DNA from: Nocardia arthritidis
Lineage (GTDB): Bacteria; Actinomycetota; Actinomycetes; Mycobacteriales; Mycobacteriaceae
DNA: 64,000 nt
Reading direction: 5' to 3'
NCBI RefSeq assembly: GCF_011801145.1
Contig: NZ_CP046172.1
Location: forward strand, 496,001 to 560,000
The notes under the pieces are model-generated. The model saw only the letters and a program-made list of their open reading frames with translations. It did no database searches and was not told the origin of the DNA. Positions within the stretch are counted from its first letter, which is position 1, and every line of letters starts with the position of its first letter. The position numbers were made by a program, and so were the translations under genes. This document shows, one piece after another, positions 25,782 to 34,501 of this stretch.

Positions 25782-26426
25782 ATGACAAATCCAGACCAGA
25801 CATTGATCGCCATTCTGCTCGACCGATCCGGTTCGATGCAGGAGATCAAATCCGATACCGAGGGCGGTTTCGCCGCATATATCGAACAGCAGCGCGGCGA
25901 GCCGAAAACCATCGCGGTGACGCTCGCCCAATTCGACACCGAATACGAGCTGGTATACGCGAATCGCCCGATCGCGGACGTGCCGCCGCTGAATCTACAA
26001 CCGCGCGGCATGACGGCGCTGTACGACGCGGTCGGCAAGCTGATCACCGATGTTGGCGCCGAACTCGCCGGCCGTCCGGAGCATGAGCGCCCCGGCACCG
26101 TCATCGTCGTCGTGCTCACCGACGGTCACGAGAATTCCAGCCGGGAATGGACGCACGAGGCGGTGCGCAAGCTGATCGAACAGCAGGAGCGGGACTACAA
26201 CTGGACCTTCCTGTTCCTCGGCGCGAATATGGACGCGGTCGCCATCGGCTCCCGAATGGGTTTCGCCCCCGGGCAGTCGATCACGTATGCCGCCGCGCCG
26301 AGCGGGGTACGCGCGGCATTTCGCGCCGCCTCGGCGTATTCGTCCCGCGCGCAGTCCGCGCCCGCGGGTGCGCCGCGCCCGGTGTTCACCGAAGCCGAAC
26401 GGCGCGAAGCGAATCCGGACGCCTGA
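25782..26426 (+). CDS. VWA domain-containing protein
   Basis: A 214-residue soluble von Willebrand A protein. The MIDAS motif DRSGSM is at about 13-18 and the conserved threonine is in GMTALYDAVG; the VVLTDGHENSS segment provides the final metal-binding Asp. After the domain (about 1-175) comes an Ala/Ser-rich tail. Related to TerY/YehL-like single-domain VWA proteins; partner unknown. It is convergent with the response regulator with 2 nt between stops. Confidence 0.85.
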   Translation: MTNPDQTLIAILLDRSGSMQEIKSDTEGGFAAYIEQQRGEPKTIAVTLAQFDTEYELVYANRPIADVPPLNLQPRGMTALYDAVGKLITDVGAELAGRPEHERPGTVIVVVLTDGHENSSREWTHEAVRKLIEQQERDYNWTFLFLGANMDAVAIGSRMGFAPGQSITYAAAPSGVRAAFRAASAYSSRAQSAPAGAPRPVFTEAERREANPDA

Positions 26427-26428
26427 GG

Positions 26429-27091
26429 TTATTGCCAGCCCGGCCGCACCAGCCCGGATTCATAGGCCATGACCACCAGCTGCGTGCGGTCACGGGCGTT
26501 CAACTTCATCAGGATGCGGCTGACATGGGTGCGAGCGGTAGCCGGGCTCATATAGAGCCGTTCGCCGATTTCCGCATTGGTGAGGCCCTCGGCGACGAGG
26601 GTCATCACCTCGCGCTCGCGGTCGGTGAGCTCCGAAAAGGCCGCGGGCGGCGGCTGTTTGGCGTGTGCGGAGAATTCCGCGATCAGCCTGCGGGTGACGC
26701 CGGGGGACAGCAGCGCGTCACCGGCGGCGACCACCCGGACGGCCCGCAGCAGGTCCGCGGGTTCGGTGTGTTTGACCAGGAATCCCGTTGCGCCCGAACG
26801 CATTGCCTCGAAGACGTACTCGTCCAGTTCGAAGGTGGTCAGCACGACGACCTTCACCGCGGACAGGCGCGAATCCTCGGCGATCATCCTGGTCGCGGCC
26901 AGCCCGTCCAGGATCGGCATGCGAATGTCCATCAGCACCACGTCGGGGGTGAGTTTGCGGGTGAGCCGCACGGCCTGCTCGCCGTTGTCGGCCTCGCCGA
27001 TCACCTCGATATCGTCCTGGGCGTCGAGCAGCGCGACGAATCCGCCGCGCACCAGGGCCTGGTCGTCGGCGACGAGCACTCGAATCGTCAT
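26429..27091 (-). CDS. NarL/LuxR-type response regulator
   Basis: A 220-residue protein with a receiver domain (acidic pair D9/D10, phosphoacceptor D55 in VVLMDIRMP, conserved Thr in VVLTTF and Lys in FLVKHTEP) and a LuxR HTH (LTDREREVMTLVAEGLTNAEIGE) near 155-215. It lies 22 nt after the sensor kinase gene and clearly forms a pair with it. The likely target is the divergent ABC transporter operon. Confidence 0.93.
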   Translation of the reverse strand: MTIRVLVADDQALVRGGFVALLDAQDDIEVIGEADNGEQAVRLTRKLTPDVVLMDIRMPILDGLAATRMIAEDSRLSAVKVVVLTTFELDEYVFEAMRSGATGFLVKHTEPADLLRAVRVVAAGDALLSPGVTRRLIAEFSAHAKQPPPAAFSELTDREREVMTLVAEGLTNAEIGERLYMSPATARTHVSRILMKLNARDRTQLVVMAYESGLVRPGWQ

Positions 27092-27113
27092 CGCGTTCTC
27101 CCGTATTCCGTCG

Positions 27114-28505
27114 TCAGGTGGCCGAATCATCGTGCGGCGCGGTCGTATCGGCGATGGCCGTCGCCTGCGCCGGGGCCGGATTGCCGTTGCGCTTCGGGTC
27201 ACCGGCGGGCAGCCGGGCCGCGACCCGGAATCCGCCGCTCGGGCGCGGTCCGGCGGTGAGCGCGCCGCCGAGTGCGTGTGTTCGCTCCCGCATGCCGATT
27301 ATCCCGTTGCCGCCGCCCGCGCCGGTCCGCGTCTGGGTTTCGGTCGGCCGGGTGTTGTCGACGGTGATATCGACGGATTCGGCGCCGTAGCGCACCGTCA
27401 CCGTCGCGGCCGCGCCCGGTGCGTGCCGCACCACATTGGTCAGCGATTCCTGGATGATCCGCGCCGCGGCTACATCGATGACGCTCGGCAATTTCCTCGG
27501 ATCGCCGACCACGCGGGTGTTCACCACCAGCCCGGCCGCACGGGTGCGCTGCAAAAGCGTATCGAGGTCGTGGATGCTCGGCGCGGGAGCGAGCGGCGGG
27601 GCCGGGCGCACCGGCGGATCCGGATTCGCGGCGGGCGCCGAATCCCGTTCGGCCCCGGCGGATTCCCGCCCGAACAGACTGAAGACACGCGCGCCGCGCG
27701 GTTCCTCGTTTTCCGGAACCTGTTGCGGTGGTTCGGTTTCCACACCGGGCATGGCGGCGCCGGTGCGGATGGTCTGTAGCAGCGTGTGCACCTCGGCCAG
27801 CGCTTCCTTGCTCGCCGTCTTGATCGCGGCCAGCGCCGCGGCCGCCTGCTGCGGTTTGCGGTCGAACAGTTCGAGCGCCACCGACGATTGCACGTTGATC
27901 AGCGAAAGGCTGTGCGCCAGTACATCATGCAGCTCCCGCGCGATGGCCAGCCGCTCCTCGCTGGCCCGGCGTTCGCGCTGCGCCTCGGCATCGCGGCGCG
28001 CGGCCTCGGCCCGCTGCCTGCGCGCGACGACGACCGCCGTGCGCTGCCGCAGGCCCTCGGCGATCAGGATCAGCACCGTCAACCAGGCCAGCAGCGCGGA
28101 GACCAGCCCGGCATGCGCCGGATAGCCGAACAGTTTCGGCAGCGGCCACACCAGGCATAGGAAACCGAGCGGTACGAGCGGGTAACTCCACCAACGGGAT
28201 CCGACGACGCCCGCGGTGAGGAACGAGACGACCAGGATCACGAACAGCGGACCGTATCCGTATCCGCCCATCAGGTAGGCCAGGCAGATACCGAAGGCGA
28301 AATACAGCACCGGCACCGGCTGCACGCGCCGCCACAGCAGCGAGGCCGGGCCGAGGATCAGCAGCAGGTAGCCGTACCAGTCCAGGTGGTGCACATGCGG
28401 CTGCCGGTTCGCGAAAGTGCCGCCCACCAGCACAAATACCGTGACTACCAGCGCAACACCCCAGTCCCGCGCGACCAAGTTACCCGTCAACCCTGGCACC
28501 TTCAC
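27114..28505 (-). CDS. Two-component sensor histidine kinase (HisKA_3)
   Basis: A 463-residue kinase with about five to six membrane segments in the first ~155 residues, a coiled linker (QRAEAARRDAEAQRERRASE), the HisKA_3 box with phosphoacceptor H193 (ARELHDVLAHSLS) and a C-terminal HATPase domain (IIQESLTNVVRHA, then GGGNGIIGMRER). An unusual ~75-residue Pro/Ala/Glu-rich insertion (about 250-325) separates the two catalytic parts. It belongs with the NarL-type regulator downstream. Confidence 0.92.
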   Translation of the reverse strand: MKVPGLTGNLVARDWGVALVVTVFVLVGGTFANRQPHVHHLDWYGYLLLILGPASLLWRRVQPVPVLYFAFGICLAYLMGGYGYGPLFVILVVSFLTAGVVGSRWWSYPLVPLGFLCLVWPLPKLFGYPAHAGLVSALLAWLTVLILIAEGLRQRTAVVVARRQRAEAARRDAEAQRERRASEERLAIARELHDVLAHSLSLINVQSSVALELFDRKPQQAAAALAAIKTASKEALAEVHTLLQTIRTGAAMPGVETEPPQQVPENEEPRGARVFSLFGRESAGAERDSAPAANPDPPVRPAPPLAPAPSIHDLDTLLQRTRAAGLVVNTRVVGDPRKLPSVIDVAAARIIQESLTNVVRHAPGAAATVTVRYGAESVDITVDNTRPTETQTRTGAGGGNGIIGMRERTHALGGALTAGPRPSGGFRVAARLPAGDPKRNGNPAPAQATAIADTTAPHDDSAT

Positions 28506-28614
28506 AGATGCAGCCTATTGCGCCGGACCCGTTCATGGCGTCCGCCTGGCTACGTACGTCCGACATCGCGGTGAGACGGATGTGTCCGTCGGGTATTCGC
28601 CGGATTCTCGACAC

Positions 28615-29517
28615 ATGACAGATTCCATCGTGGTCACCACCGGGTTGACCAAACGCTACGGCGCGCACACCGCCGTCGACGCGGTGCATATGCGCGTCGC
28701 GGCGGGCGAGATCTACGGCTTCCTCGGGCCGAACGGGGCCGGTAAGACGACCACCTTGCGCATGCTGGCCGGTCTGATCCGGCCGAGCGCCGGCAAGGCG
28801 ACGGTGCTCGGGCATATGCCGGGGGATCCGGCCGTGCTGCGGCGCGTCGGCGTACTCATCGAGGGGCCCGGCTTCTACCCCTACCTGTCCGGCCGGGACA
28901 ACCTGCGGGTGCTGGCGAAATACCGCGGCCTCGGCGGTGCGGATGTCGAGGCCGCACTGTCGGCGGTGCGGTTGGCCGACCGCGCGGGTGATGCGTTCCG
29001 CACCTATTCGCTCGGCATGAAGCAGCGCCTCGGCGTCGGCGCGGCTCTGCTCGGCCGTCCCGATCTGCTCATCCTGGACGAACCGACCAACGGCCTCGAC
29101 CCGGCGGGTATGGCCGAAATGCGGGAGCTGATAACGACTCTCGCTGCCGACGGTCACACGGTGCTGCTGTCCAGCCACATGCTCAGCGAGGTGCAGGAGA
29201 TCTGCGACCGGGTCGGGGTGATCTCCAACGGCCGGTTGATCGCCGAATCGACGGTCAGCGAATTACGCGGCGCCGCTTCGCTACTGCTGCGCGCCGAACC
29301 ACTCGAGGTCGCCTTTCCTGCCGTTCGTTCGGTGGTCGGAGACCATGCCGCGCTGTTGACCGCCAACGGAATTCGCATCGATGCGGGTACCGCCACCGCG
29401 CCGGCGGTGGCCAGGGCCGTCGTCGAGTCGGGCGCGGAGCTCTTCGAGCTGCGCATCGACGAAAAGTCCTTGGAAGAAGTGTTTTTCGAGATGACCCAAT
29501 TGGAGGAAGCGAAATGA
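28615..29517 (+). CDS. ABC transporter ATP-binding protein
   Basis: A 300-residue ATPase of the DrrA/CcmA export type: Walker A GPNGAGKT (38-45), signature YSLGMKQRLG, Walker B LLILDEPTNGLDP and the switch histidine in LLSSHMLSEV. The C-terminal ~80 residues form the domain typical of bacteriocin/daunorubicin-type exporters. ATG at 28615 gives the usual N-terminus. It overlaps the permease gene by 4 nt and diverges from the sensor kinase, a typical layout for a TCS-controlled peptide or antibiotic efflux pump. Confidence 0.92.
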   Translation: MTDSIVVTTGLTKRYGAHTAVDAVHMRVAAGEIYGFLGPNGAGKTTTLRMLAGLIRPSAGKATVLGHMPGDPAVLRRVGVLIEGPGFYPYLSGRDNLRVLAKYRGLGGADVEAALSAVRLADRAGDAFRTYSLGMKQRLGVGAALLGRPDLLILDEPTNGLDPAGMAEMRELITTLAADGHTVLLSSHMLSEVQEICDRVGVISNGRLIAESTVSELRGAASLLLRAEPLEVAFPAVRSVVGDHAALLTANGIRIDAGTATAPAVARAVVESGAELFELRIDEKSLEEVFFEMTQLEEAK

Positions 29518-30368
29518 ACGGGCGTGATCTGCTGGCCAGCACGCGGGCCGAACTGCTGCGGCTGCGGAAGTGGCCCGCGTTCTGGATCGTCCTCGGCGTC
29601 TGGGTGGTGTTGAACCTGGTGTTCGCCTACCTGTTCAACTACCTCGCCTACACCACGGGGCAATCCGGCCGGATGTCCAATGGTCTGCCGAAAGATCAAC
29701 TGCTGCAACAGATGTTGCCCGCCGCGGTGCCCGAGATTTTCACCCAGGGCATGGCGATGTTCGGCGGTGCGCTGATGCTGGTGCTCGGCGCGCTCGTGGT
29801 CGGCAGCGGATTCGGTTGGGGCACTTGGAAAACCGTATTCACCCAGGGCCCGTCCCGCACCTCGGCCATCGGGGCGGTGGTATTGAGCCTCGCGCTGGTC
29901 GTCGTCGGGTTGGTCTGCGTGGTTTTCCTGGTCGACACCGGGGTGGCCGCGGTCATCGGCGCGAGCCAGGGGCAGTCGCTCGCGCTGCCCGCATTGCACC
30001 GGGCATTGCTCGGGATCGGCACCGGTATCGCGATTCTCGGGATGTGGACGCTGCTCGGCGGGTTGATCGGCGCGATCGCCCGCGGGCCCGCCCTCGCGAT
30101 CGGACTCGGCCTGGTCTGGGTGTTGGTGGTGGAGAACCTGCTGCGAGGGGTGGCAGGGATCTTCACGCCGATCAAATTCCTGACCGATCACCTGCCCGGC
30201 ACGGCGGCCGGATCGCTGGCGGGCGCGATGCGCACCGTGTCCGGCCAGGGCACACCGGGTGTGCTGGATATTCTTTCGCGCACCGAATCATTGGTTGTGC
30301 TGGCGCTTTACGCGGCTGCATTCGTTATCGGCACCGTGGCACTGTTCCGGGTGCGGGATATGTCCTGA
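29514..30368 (+). CDS. ABC-2 type transporter permease
   Basis: A 284-residue permease with about six membrane segments (for example FWIVLGVWVVLNLVFAYLF and AIGAVVLSLALVVVGLVCVV). The N-terminal TRAELLRLRKWPAF motif is typical of ABC-2 subunits of export pumps. The ATG overlaps the ATPase stop (ATGA). Probably forms a dimer with two copies of the upstream ATPase. Confidence 0.88.
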   Translation: MNGRDLLASTRAELLRLRKWPAFWIVLGVWVVLNLVFAYLFNYLAYTTGQSGRMSNGLPKDQLLQQMLPAAVPEIFTQGMAMFGGALMLVLGALVVGSGFGWGTWKTVFTQGPSRTSAIGAVVLSLALVVVGLVCVVFLVDTGVAAVIGASQGQSLALPALHRALLGIGTGIAILGMWTLLGGLIGAIARGPALAIGLGLVWVLVVENLLRGVAGIFTPIKFLTDHLPGTAAGSLAGAMRTVSGQGTPGVLDILSRTESLVVLALYAAAFVIGTVALFRVRDMS

Positions 30369-30377
30369 GCCAGGTTC

Positions 30378-30413
30378 GCTGGAAACCGTTGCCGCACACT
30401 GTGGCAACGGTTT
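30378..30413. terminator. Terminator after ABC operon
   Basis: A 12-bp stem GAAACCGTTGCC / GGCAACGGTTTC, loop GCACACTGT, followed by GCCGTATT. It ends the ABC operon before the convergent TetR gene. Confidence 0.8.
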
Positions 30414-30469
30414 CGCCGTATTCGGTCCGCGCTCGTCGGGAGTCGGGATGCATTGTCGCGCTAGCCCAT

Positions 30470-31069
30470 TCAGTCACCGAGCACGGAACGGGCGATCCGG
30501 CCGAGAGCCGCGACGATCTGCTCCCGACTCAACCCCCGCGCCCGCTGCTGTTTGAAAACCTCCGCCGACAACGGCGCGAGCAGGGCGTCGACCATGGCAT
30601 CCGGCTGCCGAATCCCACCGGCCACCAAGAGGCTTCGCACATGCGCGGCCCAGAATCCGTATGCCCCGGTCGCGAAGCGCGCCCCGCCGGTTTCCGCGCC
30701 GAGCACCAGATCCGCGTGCTCGCTCAGCAATTCGACCATGGCGGCGTAGAACGCGGCCAGGCGCTCGGCGGGTGATGCGCCGGGACCGAGCGGCGGCGCA
30801 CCACCCATCAGCCGCTCCTGCAACGCGCGTTCGTGCTCGTCCAAGAGGGCGACCGCGATCGAATTCGTATCCGGATAGCGCCGGTACAGCGTGCCGCGCC
30901 CGACTCCGGCGGCCTTCGCGATGTCGTCCATCGTCACCGTGCGCGGATCCCGGGCGGCGAACAGTTCGGCTGCCGCCGCGAGCACCTTCGCCCGGTTGCG
31001 CGCCGCGTCCGCGCGCTCCGGTCGCCGGTTCGCGGGCAGGCCGGTGAGCAGGTCGGATCGGGATTCCAT
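30470..31069 (-). CDS. TetR family regulator of the azoreductase/SMR unit
   Basis: A 199-residue repressor with N-terminal TetR HTH (TVTMDDIAKAAGVGRGTLYRRYP, about 44-66) and a ligand-binding C-terminal domain. It is divergent from azoR-SMR and the intergenic region carries two similar palindromes, the first perfect, which are the obvious operators. It probably senses a quinone, azo or cationic compound that the two downstream products detoxify or export. Confidence 0.88.
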   Translation of the reverse strand: MESRSDLLTGLPANRRPERADAARNRAKVLAAAAELFAARDPRTVTMDDIAKAAGVGRGTLYRRYPDTNSIAVALLDEHERALQERLMGGAPPLGPGASPAERLAAFYAAMVELLSEHADLVLGAETGGARFATGAYGFWAAHVRSLLVAGGIRQPDAMVDALLAPLSAEVFKQQRARGLSREQIVAALGRIARSVLGD

Positions 31070-31094
31070 AGTCGCGACTCTAGCGCAGTTCGAA

Positions 31095-31160
31095 ACAAGT
31101 GGACAAGATGTCCACTTGTGTTCTATCGTCGAGTTCGCGATCAAGTGGACGCAATGTCCG
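31095..31160. promoter_or_regulatory. Tandem TetR operators
   Basis: Site 1 (31095-31119) is a perfect palindrome: ACAAGTGGAC and GTCCACTTGT around AAGAT. Site 2 (about 31142-31160) repeats the motif imperfectly: AAGTGGAC GCAAT GTCCGG. Equal 5-nt spacers (AAGAT, GCAAT) and a 46-nt centre-to-centre distance support binding of the same regulator. Site 1 is 26 nt from the TetR start, site 2 is ~20 nt before azoR. Confidence 0.75.
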
Positions 31161-31180
31161 GTTAATGGAGGTCCTGTCCG

Positions 31181-31828
31181 ATGAGCACGCTGCTGCACCT
31201 GGATGCCAGTGCCCGCCGCGAATCCATCAGCCGCGAGCTGAGCGCGGCCTTCGCCGCCGCCTGGCGCGCGGAAAATCCAAGCGGCACATATATTTACCGA
31301 GATGTAGCGGCCGATCCGGTGCCGTTCATAGGTCCGGGATGGACCGCGCTGTGCGATGCCGTGCTCGCGGCGGGACACACCGATCTCGCGAAACTTCCCG
31401 AGCTGGCCCGAACCCCGGAGCAGGCGGCGGCCTGGGCGATCGTCGAGCCATTGTTGGCAGAATTGCTGGCCGCCGATGTCATCCTGATCGGCACCCCGAT
31501 GTACAACTACTCCATCCCGGCCAGCCTCAAGGCCTGGCTCGACCAGGTGACCTTTCCGCGAATGTCGTTGGGGCACCGGCGGTTCGTCGTCGCTTCCGCC
31601 CGCGGCGGCGCGTACACGCCCGGCGCGCCCAAGGCCGCCTTCGACTATCAGGAACGCTATCTGCGCGATTTCTTCGCCGGGCATTTCGCCGTGCACGACG
31701 CCGTTTTCGTGCACGCCGAACTGGCCAATTCGCGCACCGATCCGAATCTCGCGCAGCTGCGCGACAAGCACGACGAGTCCTACGCGCTCGCGCTGGAATC
31801 GGTGCGCGGACTTGCCAAGGAGTACTGA
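31181..31828 (+). CDS. azoR: FMN-dependent NADH-azoreductase
   Basis: A 215-residue flavodoxin-fold quinone/azo reductase. The start LLHLDASARRESISRELS is the FMN phosphate loop, and GTPMYNYSIPASLKAWLDQV and SARGGAYTPGAP are characteristic of the AzoR/AcpD family. GGAGGT lies 9 nt before the ATG. It is first in an operon with the SMR exporter and controlled by the divergent TetR. Likely role: protection from quinones or electrophiles. Confidence 0.92.
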   Translation: MSTLLHLDASARRESISRELSAAFAAAWRAENPSGTYIYRDVAADPVPFIGPGWTALCDAVLAAGHTDLAKLPELARTPEQAAAWAIVEPLLAELLAADVILIGTPMYNYSIPASLKAWLDQVTFPRMSLGHRRFVVASARGGAYTPGAPKAAFDYQERYLRDFFAGHFAVHDAVFVHAELANSRTDPNLAQLRDKHDESYALALESVRGLAKEY

Positions 31829-31829
31829 G

Positions 31830-32150
31830 ATGAACTGGGTCATTCTCGGCATCGCAGGGCTGGTCGAGATCGTCTGGTCGCAGAGCATCAAGCCGACCGA
31901 GAACTTCACCCGCCCGCTGGCCACGGTTATCTGCTTCGCACTCGGCAGCCTCGCGGTCTACCTGCTCTCCAGGGCCATGCAGACCCTGCCGGTCGGCACC
32001 GCGTACGCGATCTTCACCGGTATCGGGGCCGTCGGCGCGATCGGGCTCGGCGTGATCGTCAACAAGGATCCGCTCGGCGCGGGCCGCCTGCTCGCGCTGT
32101 CGCTGATCCTCGGCGGCATCGTGCTCGCTCGGATCACCAATCCGGAATAG
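31830..32150 (+). CDS. SMR family transporter (SugE/Gdx-like)
   Basis: A 106-residue four-helix transporter. The membrane-embedded glutamate is in GIAGLVEIVW (E14), and the pattern LPVGTAYAIFTGIGAVGA is the SMR core. Overall it reads closer to E. coli SugE/Gdx (guanidinium or quaternary-ammonium export) than to EmrE. ATG follows the azoR stop by one base. The paired reductase suggests export of a modified cationic toxin or dye. Confidence 0.9.
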   Translation: MNWVILGIAGLVEIVWSQSIKPTENFTRPLATVICFALGSLAVYLLSRAMQTLPVGTAYAIFTGIGAVGAIGLGVIVNKDPLGAGRLLALSLILGGIVLARITNPE

Positions 32151-32263
32151 CCTGGTGCACAGCATCTTTCGATTCACCACGGGGTGATGAGCCGAACCTG
32201 CGCGCCAAGTCGGCCCGGCGCGGGTAGGTTCGTGCTGAATCGATCATCGGCGAAAGGACCGTG

Positions 32264-32707
32264 ATGCCAACACGTACCGCGCGTACCGCCTGGACCGGCA
32301 CCCTGCAGGAGGGCGGCGGCCAGGTCGAGCTGACCAGCTCCGGGGTCGGCAAGTACGACGTATCGTTCCCCAAGCGTGCCGCCGACAATGCCGACGGCAC
32401 CACCAGCCCGGAGGAACTGATCGCCGCGGCGCATTCCTCCTGCTACGCGATGGCGCTCTCGGCGCAGATCGGCAATGCGGGCGGCACGCCGGAGAGCCTG
32501 GACGTGACCGCCGACGTGACGCTCGGCCCGGACCCGGCGGGCGGCTTCCGGATCAGCAAGATCAAATTGACCGTGCGCGGCAAGGCATCCGGCATCGATG
32601 CCGGAAAGTTCGCCGAGGCGGCCGAGGCGGCGAAGGCCGGCTGCCCGGTGAGCAAGGCGCTGGCCGGTGTCGACGATATCGAACTCGACGCGGCATTCGA
32701 CGCCTGA
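32264..32707 (+). CDS. OsmC family peroxiredoxin
   Basis: A 147-residue organic hydroperoxide/osmotic stress protein. The two redox cysteines are in AAAHSSCYAMAL and KAGCPVSKAL, and LTSSGVGKYDV and SPEELIAAAH are typical of OsmC rather than Ohr. ATG at 32264 has AAAGGA 5 nt upstream; GTG at 32261 is a weaker alternative. Monocistronic; a perfect 17-bp hairpin follows. Confidence 0.92.
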   Translation: MPTRTARTAWTGTLQEGGGQVELTSSGVGKYDVSFPKRAADNADGTTSPEELIAAAHSSCYAMALSAQIGNAGGTPESLDVTADVTLGPDPAGGFRISKIKLTVRGKASGIDAGKFAEAAEAAKAGCPVSKALAGVDDIELDAAFDA

Positions 32708-32717
32708 TTGCGCCGCA

Positions 32718-32751
32718 CCTGTCCGGCCCACCGCGCGGTGGGCCGGACAGG
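32718..32751. terminator. Perfect bidirectional terminator hairpin
   Basis: 34-bp perfect palindrome with 17-bp arms and no loop bases; left arm CCTGTCCGGCCCACCGC. It lies between the convergent osmC and membrane-protein genes. Confidence 0.8.
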
Positions 32752-32764
32752 TACTCGAAAAGCA

Positions 32765-33268
32765 TTATTCGACAGGGCGTTTCGCCTCGATTGCGGCGAA
32801 ATAGTCGTGGGCGTCCCCGCGGTACATGGCGGGGATCGCGATCAGCACCGCGACGATGTGGATGGTCCTGAGCAGCGCGACAAGCACTGAATCCGCGGTG
32901 ATTCCACCGAACAACGCTCCGATATCGTTGGCGGACAACAGGTTCTGGATCGGCTCCACGATCAGTGAGGCCAGGCCGACCACGCCGATGCCGAAGGTCA
33001 GCGCGATCCGGGCCCACCGCGCGCCGTGCGTCATCCGCACGGCGACGAGGAAGACCACCAGATAGATCCCCAGCCGCACCGCGACACCTGCGGCCAGGCC
33101 CGGCCAGTCTGCCCCGGAGCGCATCACCTCCACCGCGATGTGCTCGATCATTTCGCCGATCCCGGCGGCCAGCGCCGCCATCAGGGCCAGAAAGGCGACC
33201 AATATCGAACGGGGCGGCGGCGGTTCGTCGGTGCGGCTGGCCGGGGCGAAGAAGGCTGTGTGCGGCAT
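32765..33268 (-). CDS. Hypothetical four-helix membrane protein
   Basis: A 167-residue protein of unknown family with four membrane segments (about 21-42, 56-80, 86-106, 126-150). The short soluble N-terminus (ASRTDEPPPPR) and C-terminus (YFAAIEAKRPVE) carry no recognisable domain. It stands alone between osmC and mhuD. Confidence 0.7.
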   Translation of the reverse strand: MPHTAFFAPASRTDEPPPPRSILVAFLALMAALAAGIGEMIEHIAVEVMRSGADWPGLAAGVAVRLGIYLVVFLVAVRMTHGARWARIALTFGIGVVGLASLIVEPIQNLLSANDIGALFGGITADSVLVALLRTIHIVAVLIAIPAMYRGDAHDYFAAIEAKRPVE

Positions 33269-33340
33269 GACACCGACACTGCCGCCGGATTCCTCGCCCG
33301 AGATCGGTCCGCGGTAGCGATCCGATCTCGTACCGGAGTA

Positions 33341-33652
33341 TCAGGCCTGCTTCGCGGCGACGTCCATGACGACCTCGAATTCCAGCAGCGATGCTCCGGT
33401 GGACACCGGCTTACGATCGCTGCCCGCATGCGCGGCCTTCGCGGGACCATCCCGCCATGCGGCGAAGGACTCTTCCGAATCCCACTGCGTGACAACGAAG
33501 TACCGGTTCTCCCCGGCGACCGGGCGGAGCAACTGGAAGCCGAGGAAGCCCGGCGAATTCTCCACCGCGTGCGCCCGGTGGGCGAACCGCTGCTCCAGCT
33601 CGGGGCCCGCGCCTTCGGGTACCTCGATCGCGTTGATCTTGACGACTGCCAT
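33341..33652 (-). CDS. mhuD: Heme-degrading monooxygenase MhuD
   Basis: A 103-residue ferredoxin-like antibiotic-biosynthesis-monooxygenase (ABM) protein almost colinear with mycobacterial MhuD: VVKINAIEVPEGAGPELEQR, then FAHRAHAVENSPGFLGFQLL and TGASLLEFEVVMDV. The family residues N7 and H75-equivalents are visible (KINAIEV and KAAHAGS). MhuD releases iron from heme to mycobilin. It is divergent from a hydrolase, as in M. tuberculosis. Confidence 0.92.
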   Translation of the reverse strand: MAVVKINAIEVPEGAGPELEQRFAHRAHAVENSPGFLGFQLLRPVAGENRYFVVTQWDSEESFAAWRDGPAKAAHAGSDRKPVSTGASLLEFEVVMDVAAKQA

Positions 33653-33712
33653 GAGCTCGACAATACGACGCGAAAACGAACCCGGATCGCCGGGCTTGGC
33701 AGAATCGGCTCG

Positions 33713-34459
33713 GTGTTGCATGACGAAGGCGGAACCGGCGTGCCCATCCTGCTGCTGCACGGGCTGATGGGCAGCGCCCGAACCTGGCGTGATCAGCTCG
33801 GCTGGCTGCGCGGATACGGCCACGTGCACACCTTCGACGCGGCCGGGCACGGCAGGCCGGCGCCGGCGGAACTCACCACCGAGGCCTTCGTTGCCGATTT
33901 GGCAACGGCCACCGCGGCCATCGCCGAACCCATGGTGATCATCGGGCATTCGATGGGCGCGCTGCACGGATGGGTATTCGCGGCGCACCATCCGGAGCGG
34001 GTGCGCGCCCTGGTGATCGAGGACATCGCACCCGATTTCCGCGGCCGCACCGCCGCGGGCTGGGCGGCCATGATCGAGGCGTGGCCGCAACCCTTCCCCG
34101 ATGACGCCGCGGTGCTGGCGCATTTCGGCCCGGTGGCGGGCCGCTATTTCCTGAATTCGTTCGAGCGCGGGCCGGATGGCTACCGGCTGCACGGTTCGGT
34201 GGCCACCTTCCGGGACATTTCGGAGGAGTGGGGCGGACGCGACTTCTGGTCCGAGTGGAAATCGCTGCGCGTTCCGGCGCTGCTGCTGGAGGGGGAGCAC
34301 GGCATCACGCCGCCGGGTCAGATGCGGGAGATGGCGCGGGTGCATCCTGACGCCGAATACGTGTTCGTACCGGGCGCCGCGCATCTGGTGCACGATGACC
34401 GGCCCGAGCGGTACCGCGCCGAGGTCGAGCGGTTCCTCGGCCGCGTACTCGGCGGTTGA
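33713..34459 (+). CDS. Alpha/beta hydrolase (Rv3591c-like)
   Basis: A 248-residue hydrolase: LLLHGLMGSARTW, nucleophile elbow GHSMGA (about 80), acid region LLEGEHGITPP and histidine in GAAHLVHDDRP. It lies divergent to mhuD, the Rv3591c position in mycobacteria. GTG at 33713 chosen; the following TTG is possible. Substrate unknown. Its conserved linkage to mhuD might point to heme or lipid metabolism, but that is inference. Confidence 0.85.
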   Translation: MLHDEGGTGVPILLLHGLMGSARTWRDQLGWLRGYGHVHTFDAAGHGRPAPAELTTEAFVADLATATAAIAEPMVIIGHSMGALHGWVFAAHHPERVRALVIEDIAPDFRGRTAAGWAAMIEAWPQPFPDDAAVLAHFGPVAGRYFLNSFERGPDGYRLHGSVATFRDISEEWGGRDFWSEWKSLRVPALLLEGEHGITPPGQMREMARVHPDAEYVFVPGAAHLVHDDRPERYRAEVERFLGRVLGG

Positions 34460-34501
34460 CGAGCGCCGCTGGGTGAAGCCGGAAGGCTATGCGGGAGTAG
34501 G

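Noticed and set aside
28505..28614. Operator from the ACGTACGT repeat between sensor kinase and ABC genes
   Set aside because: An 8-bp self-complementary sequence without flanking symmetry is likely by chance; no convincing response-regulator site could be picked.
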